From Streptomyces sp. WAC 01529 (GTDB lineage: Bacteria > Actinomycetota > Actinomycetes > Streptomycetales > Streptomycetaceae): a DNA stretch of 64,000 bases. A program made the translations under genes and the position numbers. The notes beneath the pieces were generated by a model that saw only the letters and a program-made list of their open reading frames with translations, was not told the DNA's origin and ran no database searches. This document shows positions 44,706 to 52,461 of this stretch, one piece after another (positions within the stretch are counted from its first letter, which is position 1; the number at the start of each line of letters is the position of its first letter). The DNA lies in the NCBI RefSeq assembly GCF_003945545.1, contig NZ_CP029617.1:5875001-5939000 (forward strand), given 5' to 3'.

Positions 44706-45596
44706 TCAGGTCAGGGCGTCGACGGCGATCCGGGTCATGTCGGCGGCGATGCGGTCCTCGCCGGGGGTGTCCGGGTCCAGGCGGGTCGTGTAGACGGAGA
44801 TGACCAGCGGGGCGCCGCCCCTCGGGGGCCAGGCCACGGCGACGTCGTTGACCCCGCCGTACGCGGGGGAGCCGGTCTTGTCGCCGACCCGCCAGCCCTC
44901 CGGGAGCCCGGCGCGGATCCGGGCGTCGCCGGTGGTGTTCTCCACGAGCCACCGCACGAGCTGGTCGCGGTCGGGCGCGGCGAGGGCGTCGCCGAGGACG
45001 AGCTTGCGCAGGTTCGCGGTCATGGCCGCCGGGGTCGTCGTGTCGCGCGGGTCGCCCGGGATGTTGGTGTTGAGGTCGGTCTCCCAGCGGTCGAGGCGGG
45101 TGCGGGAGTCGCCGAGGGAGCGGGCGAACTCGGTGATGCCCGAGGGGCCGCCGAGCCGGCGCAGCAGGAGGTTGCCCGCCGCGTTGTCGCTGTAGGTGAC
45201 CGTCGCGTCGCACAGCTCCCGGACCGTCATGCCGGTCGGAAGGTGCATCTCGCACCGGGGCGAGTAGGTGACCAGATCGTCGCGCCCGTACCGGACCAGT
45301 ACGTCGAGCAGCCCCGGTTCCTCCTCGCGCGCCCTGCGCAGGATCGCGGCGGCGGCGAGCACCTTGAACGTCGAGGCGATCGCGAACCGCTCGTCGGCGC
45401 GGTAGCCGAGGGTGGCGCCGGTGCCGGTGTTCAGGGCGTGCAGACCGATGCGGCCCGGATAGCCCTTCTCCAGCTCGCGCAACCGGCGCCGGGCATCCGC
45501 CGAGGGCGTCGCGTGCGCGGTGCCGGGCACCGAGAGGAACACGGGGGCCGCGGCCGCCGCGCCGAGGAGGGATCTGCGGGAGGGAGTTACGTTCAT
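44706..45596 (-). CDS. Class A serine beta-lactamase, Tat-exported
   Basis: 296 aa from ATG 45596. Tat signal SRRSLLGAAAAAPVFLSVPG. All class A motifs: IASTFK (Ser70-xx-Lys73), YSDNAAGN (SDN loop), DRWETDLN (Glu166) and GDKTGS (KTG). It should hydrolyse penicillins and perhaps cephalosporins outside the cell. TACGGT seven bases before this ATG suggests leaderless expression and favours it over the upstream in-frame ATG 45602. No BlaI/BlaR-type regulator is adjacent. Confidence 0.92.
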   Translation of the reverse strand: MNVTPSRRSLLGAAAAAPVFLSVPGTAHATPSADARRRLRELEKGYPGRIGLHALNTGTGATLGYRADERFAIASTFKVLAAAAILRRAREEEPGLLDVLVRYGRDDLVTYSPRCEMHLPTGMTVRELCDATVTYSDNAAGNLLLRRLGGPSGITEFARSLGDSRTRLDRWETDLNTNIPGDPRDTTTPAAMTANLRKLVLGDALAAPDRDQLVRWLVENTTGDARIRAGLPEGWRVGDKTGSPAYGGVNDVAVAWPPRGGAPLVISVYTTRLDPDTPGEDRIAADMTRIAVDALT

Positions 45597-45689
45597 GATC
45601 ACGACCGTACCCGGGTGGCGAGGCGCCGGGCCACGCCGGTATCCCCGACGGCCCGCCCCCGAGCGGCAGTTGGCCGCTGCCGCTTCCGC

Positions 45690-46397
45690 TCAGACCTCCA
45701 CGAGTACCTGGTCGAGCGACTTGCGCACGAGATCGGGGACCTGGCAGTCCGGCGCCGGATACCCGACCGGGATCACCGCGAACGCCTTCTCGTTCTCCGG
45801 GCGGCCGAGCACCTGGGAGAGGAACCGCATCGGGCTCGGCGTGTGGATCAGCGCGGCAAGGCCCGACAGGTGCAGGGCGGAGAGGAGCATGCCCACCGCG
45901 ATGCCGACCGACTCGTCGACGTAGTAGTGCTTGTGCTTGGTGCCGTCCTCGCCCAGCCAGTACCGCTGCTGGAAGACGACGATCAGCGCGGGCGCGTCCG
46001 TCAGGTGCGGCTTCACCTCGTCCGTGCCGAGGGGGCGCAGCGCCGCGAGCCACTCCTCGCCGAGCCGGCCGTCGTACGAGACGCGCTCCTCGTGCTCGGC
46101 GGCCTCGCGGATGCGGCGGCGGACCTCCGGGTCCTGGACCAGGACGAACGTCCATGGCTGCTGGTGCGCGCCGGACGGCGCGGTCGCCGCGCACGCGATG
46201 GCGTCCCGCACGACCTGCGCGGGCACCGGGTCCGGCGCGAACTGCCGTACCGTGCGCCGCTCCCGCATCCGCGCCCGCAACTCGGCGGCGTGCGCCAGGG
46301 ATTCGGCCTCGGGCATGCGCGCGGGGCGGTAGGGGACGGAGCGGTAGGGCTCGCCATGGATGGGGGTCCACTCTCGCTGCTGCTCGGTCTCAGACAT
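45690..46397 (-). CDS. Nitroreductase-fold flavoprotein resembling iodotyrosine deiodinase
   Basis: 235 aa. It resembles the IYD branch of the nitroreductase superfamily rather than ordinary nitroreductases: RRTVRQFAPDPVP, ATAPSGAHQQPWTFVLVQDP, LGRPENEKAFAVIPVGYP and VPDLVRKSLDQVLVEV match the layout I remember for animal IYD. The halotyrosine-contacting lid residues Glu, Tyr and Lys (spaced 4 and 21) are present as E104, Y108 and K129. It would bind FMN and may reductively dehalogenate halotyrosines. CAGAAT lies seven bases before the ATG. Confidence 0.85.
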   Translation of the reverse strand: MSETEQQREWTPIHGEPYRSVPYRPARMPEAESLAHAAELRARMRERRTVRQFAPDPVPAQVVRDAIACAATAPSGAHQQPWTFVLVQDPEVRRRIREAAEHEERVSYDGRLGEEWLAALRPLGTDEVKPHLTDAPALIVVFQQRYWLGEDGTKHKHYYVDESVGIAVGMLLSALHLSGLAALIHTPSPMRFLSQVLGRPENEKAFAVIPVGYPAPDCQVPDLVRKSLDQVLVEV

Positions 46398-46482
46398 GGG
46401 TCCGATTCTGCTGCGAGGGGTGCCTCCGGCGCTATGGTGCAGACCAATCGGGAGCCACTTCGGGCCTGAGTACGCTGGCGAG

Positions 46483-47019
46483 GTGACGGAAAGCGTTCTG
46501 CGTACGGCCCACACCAGCGAGCTGACGGCGGCCGAGCTGCGTGCCGCCCGCGCCCTGCTCGACGAGGCCTTCGACGGCGACTTCAGCGACCAGGACTGGG
46601 ACCACGGCCTCGGCGGCGTCCACGCCCTGGTCCACGACGCCGGGGGCGCGCTGGTCGCCCACGGGTCCGTGGTCCAGCGCCGGATCCTGCACCACGGCCG
46701 CTCGCTGCGCGTCGGATACGTCGAGGCGGTCGCCGTCCGCACGGACCGGCGGCGGCAAGGGCTCGGCGGCCGGGTGATGGGCGCCCTGGAGCGGGTCGTC
46801 GACGGGGCGTACGACCTGGGCGCGCTCTCCGCGTCGGCCGAGGGGGAGCGGCTCTACCTCGGACGCGGCTGGACGCGGTGGCAGGGCGCGGTCGGCACGC
46901 TCGGCCCGACCGGCGCGGTCCTCATGCCGGAGGAGGACCCGCCGCTGCTGCGGGGCGCCGCCCGCCTCGACCCCGCGTACGAACTCCTCATCGACTGGCG
47001 CGAAGGGGACGTGTTCTAG
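46483..47019 (+). CDS. AAC(2')-I-like aminoglycoside 2'-N-acetyltransferase
   Basis: 178 aa, near the 181-195 aa typical of chromosomal mycobacterial AAC(2')-I. Similar blocks: AFDGDFSDQDWDHGLGGVHALV, AHGSVVQRRI, LRVGYVEAVAVRTDRRRQG (acetyl-CoA loop), GAYDLGALSASAEGERLYLGRGW and the C-terminal WREGDVF. It would acetylate the 2'-amino group of aminoglycosides; in mycobacteria the natural role is debated. GTG 46483 follows TACGCT by six bases. The 3' end overlaps the convergent reductase gene by 4 bp. Confidence 0.85.
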   Translation: MTESVLRTAHTSELTAAELRAARALLDEAFDGDFSDQDWDHGLGGVHALVHDAGGALVAHGSVVQRRILHHGRSLRVGYVEAVAVRTDRRRQGLGGRVMGALERVVDGAYDLGALSASAEGERLYLGRGWTRWQGAVGTLGPTGAVLMPEEDPPLLRGAARLDPAYELLIDWREGDVF

Positions 47020-48020
47020 CCTTCTTCCGGGGCCGACCGCACGATCATCTTCCCCACGTTCTCGCCCCGCAGCATCCCCAGGAACGCGTCCACGATCCGG
47101 TCGAAGCCCGTCACCACCGTCTCGTCGAGCCCGACCCGCCCGCTCCGCAGGTGCGGCACCACGAACTCGTACAACTCCTCCTGCACGGCACGGTGGTTGC
47201 TCACGAGGAAGCCCTCCATGCGCAGGCTCTTCTCGACGATGTCGGGGAGGTTGTGCAGCGCGTAGGGCGCGCCGGTGGCGTTGTACTGGGTGATGGTGCC
47301 GATCCGTACGATCCGTCCGAACTCGCGCAGCGAGGAGATCGCCGCCTCCAGTTGCTCGCCGCCGACGTTGTCCACATAGACGTCGATCCCGTCGGGAGCC
47401 GCCTTCGCCAGGAGGTCTGCCGCGGGGCCCGCGTGATAGTCGAAGGCGTCGTCGTAGCCGACGTGTTCCGTCAGGTACGCCGCCTTCGCCGCCGTGCCCG
47501 CGCTGCCGACGAGCCGTCCCGCGCCCATGAGCCGGGCCAGTCGGCCCGTCGCCGTGCCGACGCCGCCCGCCGCCGCGGAGACGAACAGGTCCTGCCCCTC
47601 GCGGAGTTCGGCGATCCGGGTGAGGCCCACGTACGCGGTCAGGCCGGTGCCGCCGAGGATGCCCAGGTGCGCGGAGAGCGGCACACCGTCGAAGCGGGGG
47701 ACGCGGCGGGCCTCGTCGGCGGTGACCACGGCGTGCGTGCGCCAGCCCTGGCGGTGGAAGACGATCTCGCCCTCGGGGAGCGCGGGGTCGCGGGAGTCGA
47801 CGACGCGGCCGAGCGTGCGGCCCTCCAAGGGGGCGTGCAGCGCGAAGTCACCGTCCATCATCTCGCGGTGGTAGGGGTCGACGGACCAGTAGAGGTTCTC
47901 CACGAGGGCGGTGCCCGGCGCGGGCTCGGGGAGCGCGGACTCCACGAACGTGAAGTGGGCGGCGGTGGGGAAGCCGTGGGGGCGGGCGGTCTGGTGCACG
48001 GTCAGTGCGGTCTCGGTCAT
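47016..48020 (-). CDS. MDR family NADP-dependent oxidoreductase (leukotriene-reductase-like)
   Basis: 334 aa, close to the CurA/leukotriene B4 12-hydroxydehydrogenase branch: ENLYWSVDPYHREMM near the start, the cofactor turn SAAAGGVGTATGRLARLMG, YVDNVGGEQLEAAISSL, and a C-terminal GENVGKMIVR. Likely reduces alpha,beta-unsaturated carbonyls. ATG 48020 follows TACGGT by seven bases. Divergent from the LysR gene, a usual arrangement for regulator and target. Confidence 0.88.
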   Translation of the reverse strand: MTETALTVHQTARPHGFPTAAHFTFVESALPEPAPGTALVENLYWSVDPYHREMMDGDFALHAPLEGRTLGRVVDSRDPALPEGEIVFHRQGWRTHAVVTADEARRVPRFDGVPLSAHLGILGGTGLTAYVGLTRIAELREGQDLFVSAAAGGVGTATGRLARLMGAGRLVGSAGTAAKAAYLTEHVGYDDAFDYHAGPAADLLAKAAPDGIDVYVDNVGGEQLEAAISSLREFGRIVRIGTITQYNATGAPYALHNLPDIVEKSLRMEGFLVSNHRAVQEELYEFVVPHLRSGRVGLDETVVTGFDRIVDAFLGMLRGENVGKMIVRSAPEEG

Positions 48021-48086
48021 GTCCGTGACCGTAGGCAGGAATGCCGGACCCGGGCAGAGGGTTGCGCTCATGGAACGCCCGGGTCC

Positions 48087-48122
48087 ATGAAGGACCCTCA
48101 TAGAAGCAGGTGGGAGTCCTGA
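48087..48122 (+). CDS. Mini-ORF 1 in the LysR leader
   Basis: 11-residue peptide MKDPHRSRWES; its TGA overlaps the ATG of mini-ORF 2 (TGATG). Confidence 0.4.
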   Translation: MKDPHRSRWES

Positions 48123-48163
48123 TGGACGCCGTAAGCGCCGCCGGAATCAGGTGGGGACTCTGA
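48122..48163 (+). CDS. Mini-ORF 2 in the LysR leader
   Basis: 13-residue peptide MDAVSAAGIRWGL coded by one 41-bp repeat unit; its TGA overlaps the ATG of mini-ORF 3. GTGGGAG before it acts as a ribosome-binding site. Confidence 0.45.
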   Translation: MDAVSAAGIRWGL

Positions 48164-48204
48164 TGGACGCCGCACGCGCCGCCGAAAGCAGGTGGGGACT
48201 CTGA
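48163..48204 (+). CDS. Mini-ORF 3 in the LysR leader
   Basis: 13-residue peptide MDAARAAESRWGL; its TGA overlaps the ATG of the LysR gene at 48204. GTGGGGA lies 8 bases upstream. Confidence 0.45.
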   Translation: MDAARAAESRWGL

Positions 48205-49088
48205 TGGACACCGCACGCGCCGCCGACCTCGCCCCCCACGAACTCCGTGTCCTCGTCGCCGTCGACCAGGAGCGGGGCTTCACCGCCGCGGCGCGGGCGC
48301 TCGGCCTCACCCAGTCCGCGGTCTCCCACTCGATCCGCGGCACGGAACGCAAGGTGGGCGCGGTCCTCTTCGAGCGGGGCCGCAAGGGCGCCACGCCCAC
48401 CCCCGCGGGCGTCGCCGCCGCCGCCCACGCCCGGCGCGTGCTGCGGCTCCTCGACGCCCTCGTCACCGAGGCCCGCGCCGCCGAGCGCGGCGAGGTCACG
48501 GGCCCGCTGCGCATCGCGGCGTTCCGCAGCGCGGTCCTGCACCTGCTCCCGGCCGCCCTGGAGCGCCTCACCGCCCGCCACCCCGGCATCCAGCCGGAGG
48601 TCAGGGTGGTGCGCGAACTGGGCGCGGGCACCGCGGGCGAGGTCGCCGAGGGCCGCGCGGACGTGGGCATCGCGACGCTCGGCGGCACCTCGCCCGTCCC
48701 CGCGGGGCTCATCGGTGACGTACTCGTCGAGGAGCCGTACGCCCTCGTGCACCCCGCGGGCCACCCCGACCCGCGCTCGCTGCCGCTGATCGACTGGCAC
48801 GAGAACTGCGGCTCGTACACGAGGCAGTGGTGGGGCCGGCAGGACTGGATCCCCAGGGCGACCGTCCTGGCCGAGGACGACGGGGCCGTGCTCGCGATGG
48901 TCGGCAACGGCCACGGCATGGCGATCATGCCCGCCCTCTCGCTGACCGGAGCGCCCGACTCCGTCGAGATCGCCGACCTGGGCGCGGACCGCCCGACCCG
49001 CTCCGTCGGCTATGTCACCACCCCTGAGCTGGCCTCTTCCCTCCCCGTCCGGGCCCTGATCCGCGAGTTGAGAGCGGTACGCGCGTGA
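48204..49088 (+). CDS. LysR family transcriptional regulator
   Basis: 294 aa. The N-terminal winged HTH is FTAAARALGLTQSAVSHSIRGTERKVGAVLFERG; the C-terminal periplasmic-binding-type effector domain is complete, with VRELGAGTAGEVAEGRADVGI. ATG 48204 is the third copy of a repeated start region; a GTG at 48192 would add VGTL and is unlikely. Divergent from the MDR reductase gene, its likely target. Translation probably depends on termination at the preceding mini-ORF. Confidence 0.88.
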   Translation: MDTARAADLAPHELRVLVAVDQERGFTAAARALGLTQSAVSHSIRGTERKVGAVLFERGRKGATPTPAGVAAAAHARRVLRLLDALVTEARAAERGEVTGPLRIAAFRSAVLHLLPAALERLTARHPGIQPEVRVVRELGAGTAGEVAEGRADVGIATLGGTSPVPAGLIGDVLVEEPYALVHPAGHPDPRSLPLIDWHENCGSYTRQWWGRQDWIPRATVLAEDDGAVLAMVGNGHGMAIMPALSLTGAPDSVEIADLGADRPTRSVGYVTTPELASSLPVRALIRELRAVRA

Positions 49089-49293
49089 CGGCCGTCTCAG
49101 ATAGTAGGAAGTCCGAGTAACTGTGGAGACAGATGCGCCGTCCTCCCTTAGCTTTGTAGGAGCCGAACGTCTCGCTCGATCAAGCGAATGGCGGTCGTGA
49201 GCCGGAGCCTTGCGCAGGCGAACCCTGCCGCTCCGTGGCTCCCCGCCGATTCTGGCCTCTCGAATCACCCTTCCCTCAAGGAGTGGATCTCTC
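49089..49293 (+). promoter_or_regulatory. Long leader of the 44-aa protein gene
   Basis: 205 bp without coding signal. It has AT-richer stretches (GATAGTAGGAAG and TTAGCTTTGTAGG) that could hold a promoter, and a 5' leader of roughly 130 bases ending in CAAGGAG. No palindromic operator seen. Confidence 0.35.
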
Positions 49294-49428
49294 ATGGCCG
49301 AGAAGACTGCCCGCCGCGTCCGCCACACCTCCCGCAAGGAATCCGAGCGCTCCGAGCGCAAGAACGCCGCCGCGGCGCTCCAGCGCGCCCTGGACCGCAG
49401 GGACAACGGCGGGGAAACGGGCCACTGA
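49294..49428 (+). CDS. Small very basic hypothetical protein
   Basis: 44 aa beginning MAEKTARRVRHTSRKESERS and rich in Arg, Lys and Glu. It has an AAGGAG site about ten bases upstream and good codon use. It looks helical and could bind nucleic acid, but I do not recognise it. It ends 8 bp before the convergent phosphatase gene. Confidence 0.6.
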   Translation: MAEKTARRVRHTSRKESERSERKNAAAALQRALDRRDNGGETGH

Positions 49429-49436
49429 GCCCCGGT

Positions 49437-51038
49437 TCAGCGGGCCGCGTGCCCGCGTACGACCTCGAAGTGGTCGATGCGCTCGCCGCTCTCGGCGAGC
49501 GCGGAGACCGACAGCCTCGGGTGCGCGCCGGCCGTCACCTCCACCGCCAGGAACGAGAAGCCGGTGTAGCGCACCCGTGACCACTCGACCGTGTCGGGGT
49601 CGGGCCGCCGCGACTTCGTCCAGTGGAAGGTCACGACGTGGTCGTGATCGTGGACGTGCCCCTCGTAACTGTCCTTGACGCCGGGACCGAAGCCGTAGAG
49701 GTCCTTGCCCGCCCCGCCCGCGGTGACGTACACGATGCCGTCGCGCGTCGGATCGGTCGACGCGCCGACCGGTACGGGCCTGCCGACCTCGCCGCCCTTG
49801 ATGGCGTCGGTGCGTTCGTAGACGTGGTTGTGGCCGTTGACGACCAGGTCCACCTGGTGCTCGGTGAACAGCGGCAGCCACGCGTCGCGCACCCCGCCGT
49901 CGGAGCCGTGCGTCGACGTCGAGTACGCGCAGTGGTGGAAGAAGACGACGATGAAGTCGATCCCCTCGTCCGCCCGCAGCTCGCCGAGGCGCCTGTCGAG
50001 CCAGGCGGTCTGCTTCCCGTCCGTGCAGCCCTTGTTGGCGGGTATCTCGTACGAGACGTCGTTGGCGTCCAGGGCGACGACGCCGACGTTGCCGTAGGTG
50101 AAGGAGTACACGCCCGGTGCCTCGCGCGGGTCGAAGCCGTTCTCCGGGAGCGACCAGCGCGCGGACTGCCCGCCGTAGCCGTTCGGCGAGTACCACGCCT
50201 CCATGTCGTGGTTGCCGGTCGTCACCATCCATGGCACCGACTTCGCGACCGACTCCGTCTGCGCGAGGAAGGTGTCCCACACGCGCGCGTCGTAGGTGTC
50301 CGTCTCCTTGCCGTGCCCGGTGGTGTCCGCGTAGCAGATGTCGCCCGCGTGCAGATGGAAGGCGGGGTTCTGGCCCAGGATCAGCTGGTCGTTGGCGAGC
50401 GCGTGGTAGCTGACGCCCTGGTCGCCGAAGGCCGTGAAGACGAACCTCTCCGGCCGCGCGGGGGCCGTCCTGAACGAGCCGATCGTCGCCATCCGCTCGG
50501 GCGACGCCGGATCGAAGCCGTCGTGGCCGACGCCGTAGTAGTACGTGGTGCCGGGCTTGAGGCCGTCCAGCGCCGCGTGCAGGTAGTACTGCTCGACCGC
50601 CGGGAGCTTCTTCGACAGCGAGGGGGTGTGCAGGTCGCGGACCTCCGCCCCGATCTTCTGGCTCAGCTCCCAGGGCTTCAGGCCCACGCGTACATAAGGG
50701 GACTTGACGGCGAACGGCACCTGCCAGGAGATCCGCATCTGCGTCTTCGGGTCGGCGCCGAAGGCGAGGTGCCGGCCGAAGGGGGCGACCAGCCTGCCGT
50801 CGACCTTCACCGGCGCGGACGAGGCGACCTGCGCGGGCGCGCCCCCGCCGTACGCGCCGCCATGCGCGCCGCCCGAACTCCCCGTGAGCAGACCGATGCC
50901 GCCGACCGTCCCGGCCGCCGTGAACGAACTGGCGAGCACCTTGCGACGGGAGAGCCTCCCGCGCAGGAACTCGTGCTGCTCGGGCATGCTCATCCGCGCC
51001 GCGAGCCGCTCCGGGATGCCGAGATTCGGAGTGTCCAT
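49437..51038 (-). CDS. Tat-exported purple-acid-phosphatase-like metallophosphoesterase
   Basis: 533 aa. Twin-arginine signal LSRRKVLASSFTAAGTVGG about 30 residues in, after a longer n-region. A fibronectin-like N-terminal domain (TYYYGVGHDGF) precedes a calcineurin-type core with the metal motifs AFGDQG, HAGDICYAD, TTGNHDMEAW, FFHHCAYS and VNGHNHVYERT. It would release phosphate from extracellular esters. ATG 51038 (MDTPNLGIPERL) is chosen; an upstream ATG at 51128 lacks support. Confidence 0.88.
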   Translation of the reverse strand: MDTPNLGIPERLAARMSMPEQHEFLRGRLSRRKVLASSFTAAGTVGGIGLLTGSSGGAHGGAYGGGAPAQVASSAPVKVDGRLVAPFGRHLAFGADPKTQMRISWQVPFAVKSPYVRVGLKPWELSQKIGAEVRDLHTPSLSKKLPAVEQYYLHAALDGLKPGTTYYYGVGHDGFDPASPERMATIGSFRTAPARPERFVFTAFGDQGVSYHALANDQLILGQNPAFHLHAGDICYADTTGHGKETDTYDARVWDTFLAQTESVAKSVPWMVTTGNHDMEAWYSPNGYGGQSARWSLPENGFDPREAPGVYSFTYGNVGVVALDANDVSYEIPANKGCTDGKQTAWLDRRLGELRADEGIDFIVVFFHHCAYSTSTHGSDGGVRDAWLPLFTEHQVDLVVNGHNHVYERTDAIKGGEVGRPVPVGASTDPTRDGIVYVTAGGAGKDLYGFGPGVKDSYEGHVHDHDHVVTFHWTKSRRPDPDTVEWSRVRYTGFSFLAVEVTAGAHPRLSVSALAESGERIDHFEVVRGHAAR

Positions 51039-51155
51039 GGCAGGAAATTTCCCAGCGATGCCCAACTCCCGCCATACGCCCGGATGAACAGGAACCGTCC
51101 ACCAGGCGGCTGTCCGCATGTCGGACATCGCGTGTCATCCCCTGGGACGAAGGGT

Positions 51156-51161
51156 TAGGCT
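51156..51161 (+). promoter_or_regulatory. -10 element of leuB, leaderless
   Basis: TAGGCT ends six bases before ATG 51168, placing the expected transcript start at or next to the A of the start codon. Confidence 0.5.
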
Positions 51162-51167
51162 GCCCGC

Positions 51168-52217
51168 ATGTCGGCTAGCTCTCGCATCCTCAATCTCGCA
51201 GTGATCCCCGGTGACGGCATCGGCCAGGAGGTCGTGGCCCAGGGACTCAAGGTCCTGGGCGCCGCCCTCCCGCCGGACGTGAAGCTGGAGACCACGGAGT
51301 ACGACTTCGGCGCCAAGCGGTACCACGCGACCGGTGAGACGCTCACCGACGCCGACGTCGAAGCCCTCAAGCGGCACGACGCGATCCTCCTCGGCGCCAT
51401 CGGCGACCCGTCGGTCCCCTCCGGCGTGCTGGAGCGCGGCTTCCTGCTGAAGCTCCGCTTCCTCTTCGACCACCACGTGAACCTGCGGCCCTCGAAGCTG
51501 CTCCCGGGCGTCGCGACCCCCCTCAAGGGCCAGCCCGAGATCGACTTCATCGTCGTACGCGAAGGGACCGAGGGCCCCTACACGGGCAACGGCGGCTCGA
51601 TCCGCACCGGCACCCCGCACGAGGTCGCCACCGAGGTCTCCGTCAACACCGCCTTCGGCGTGGAGCGCGTGGTCCGTGACGCCTTCGCCCGCGCGCAGGC
51701 CCGCCCGCGCAAGAAGCTGACGCTGGTCCACAAGAACAACGTCCTCGCCTACGCCGGTCACCTCTGGACGAACGTCTTCAACAAGGTGGCCAAGGAGTTC
51801 CCCGAGGTCACCACCGACTACATCCACGTCGACGCCGCGACGATCTACCTCGTCACCGACCCCGGCCGCTTCGACGTGATCGTCACCGACAACCTCTTCG
51901 GCGACATCATCACCGACCTCGCCGCGGCCGTCTCCGGCGGCATCGGCGTCGCGGCCTCGGGCAACATCAACCCGAGCGGCGAGTTCCCGTCCATGTTCGA
52001 GCCCGTGCACGGCTCGGCGCCGGACATCGCGGGCCAGGGCAAGGCCGACCCGTCGGCCACCGTCCTGTCGGTCGCCCTGCTGCTGCGCCACCTCGGTTAC
52101 GAGCCCGAGGCCGCCCGCATCGAGACCGCCGTCTCCGCCGACCTCGCCGAGCGCGGGGAGAGCGTCCGCACCACGGAGCAGATCGGCGACGCGCTCGCCG
52201 TACGAGTAGCGGGCTGA
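51168..52217 (+). CDS. leuB: 3-isopropylmalate dehydrogenase
   Basis: 349 aa, third step of leucine synthesis. Motifs: VIPGDGIGQEVVAQG, DFIVVREGTEGPYTGNGG (substrate Arg and Glu), KNNVLAYAG, DNLFGDIITDLAAAVSGGIG and EPVHGSAPDIAGQGKADPSA. It appears leaderless. A very strong hairpin at 52239-52276 separates it from ilvE. Confidence 0.97.
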   Translation: MSASSRILNLAVIPGDGIGQEVVAQGLKVLGAALPPDVKLETTEYDFGAKRYHATGETLTDADVEALKRHDAILLGAIGDPSVPSGVLERGFLLKLRFLFDHHVNLRPSKLLPGVATPLKGQPEIDFIVVREGTEGPYTGNGGSIRTGTPHEVATEVSVNTAFGVERVVRDAFARAQARPRKKLTLVHKNNVLAYAGHLWTNVFNKVAKEFPEVTTDYIHVDAATIYLVTDPGRFDVIVTDNLFGDIITDLAAAVSGGIGVAASGNINPSGEFPSMFEPVHGSAPDIAGQGKADPSATVLSVALLLRHLGYEPEAARIETAVSADLAERGESVRTTEQIGDALAVRVAG

Positions 52218-52238
52218 CCCGGCAGCTCGAAGATCGAC

Positions 52239-52276
52239 AGAAGCCGCCGGGTCTCGCGAGACACCCGGCGGCTTCT
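52239..52276 (+). terminator. Terminator after leuB
   Basis: Perfect 14-bp arms AGAAGCCGCCGGGT and ACCCGGCGGCTTCT. Confidence 0.75.
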
Positions 52277-52351
52277 CGTATGCGGCCCCCGGGTGTCACC
52301 ATCGACCCCCGGGCCGCACTCCTGCCGTTTCTTCCCCGGGACCCCGCGAGC

Positions 52352-52357
52352 GATAAT
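52352..52357 (+). promoter_or_regulatory. Possible -10 element of ilvE
   Basis: GATAAT in an otherwise GC-rich region, giving a transcript start near 52364 and a leader of about 100 bases before ilvE. A second hairpin (52280-52318) lies just upstream. Confidence 0.4.
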
Positions 52358-52461
52358 CGAACGTGGGGCCGTGAAGACAGGGAAGCTCGGACGTCCTCGT
52401 ACCGGCCGGTACGGGCGTGAGCGCGGTCCGTCACCATCACACCGTGAAGGACAAAGCAGTC

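Larger units (their letters stand above)
48102..48225 (+). repeat. 41-bp tandem repeat covering the LysR translation start
   Basis: Partial unit 48102-48121, full units 48122-48162 and 48163-48203, and a partial unit that forms codons 1-7 of the LysR gene. Each carries the ribosome-binding site, a start codon and the ACGCCGCCG region. Confidence 0.85.

Noticed and set aside
52279..52420. Open frame before ilvE that might be a leader peptide with GVTI and ALLPFL
   Set aside because: No ribosome-binding site, no clustered regulatory codons next to a terminator, and a better promoter (GATAAT) lies inside it.
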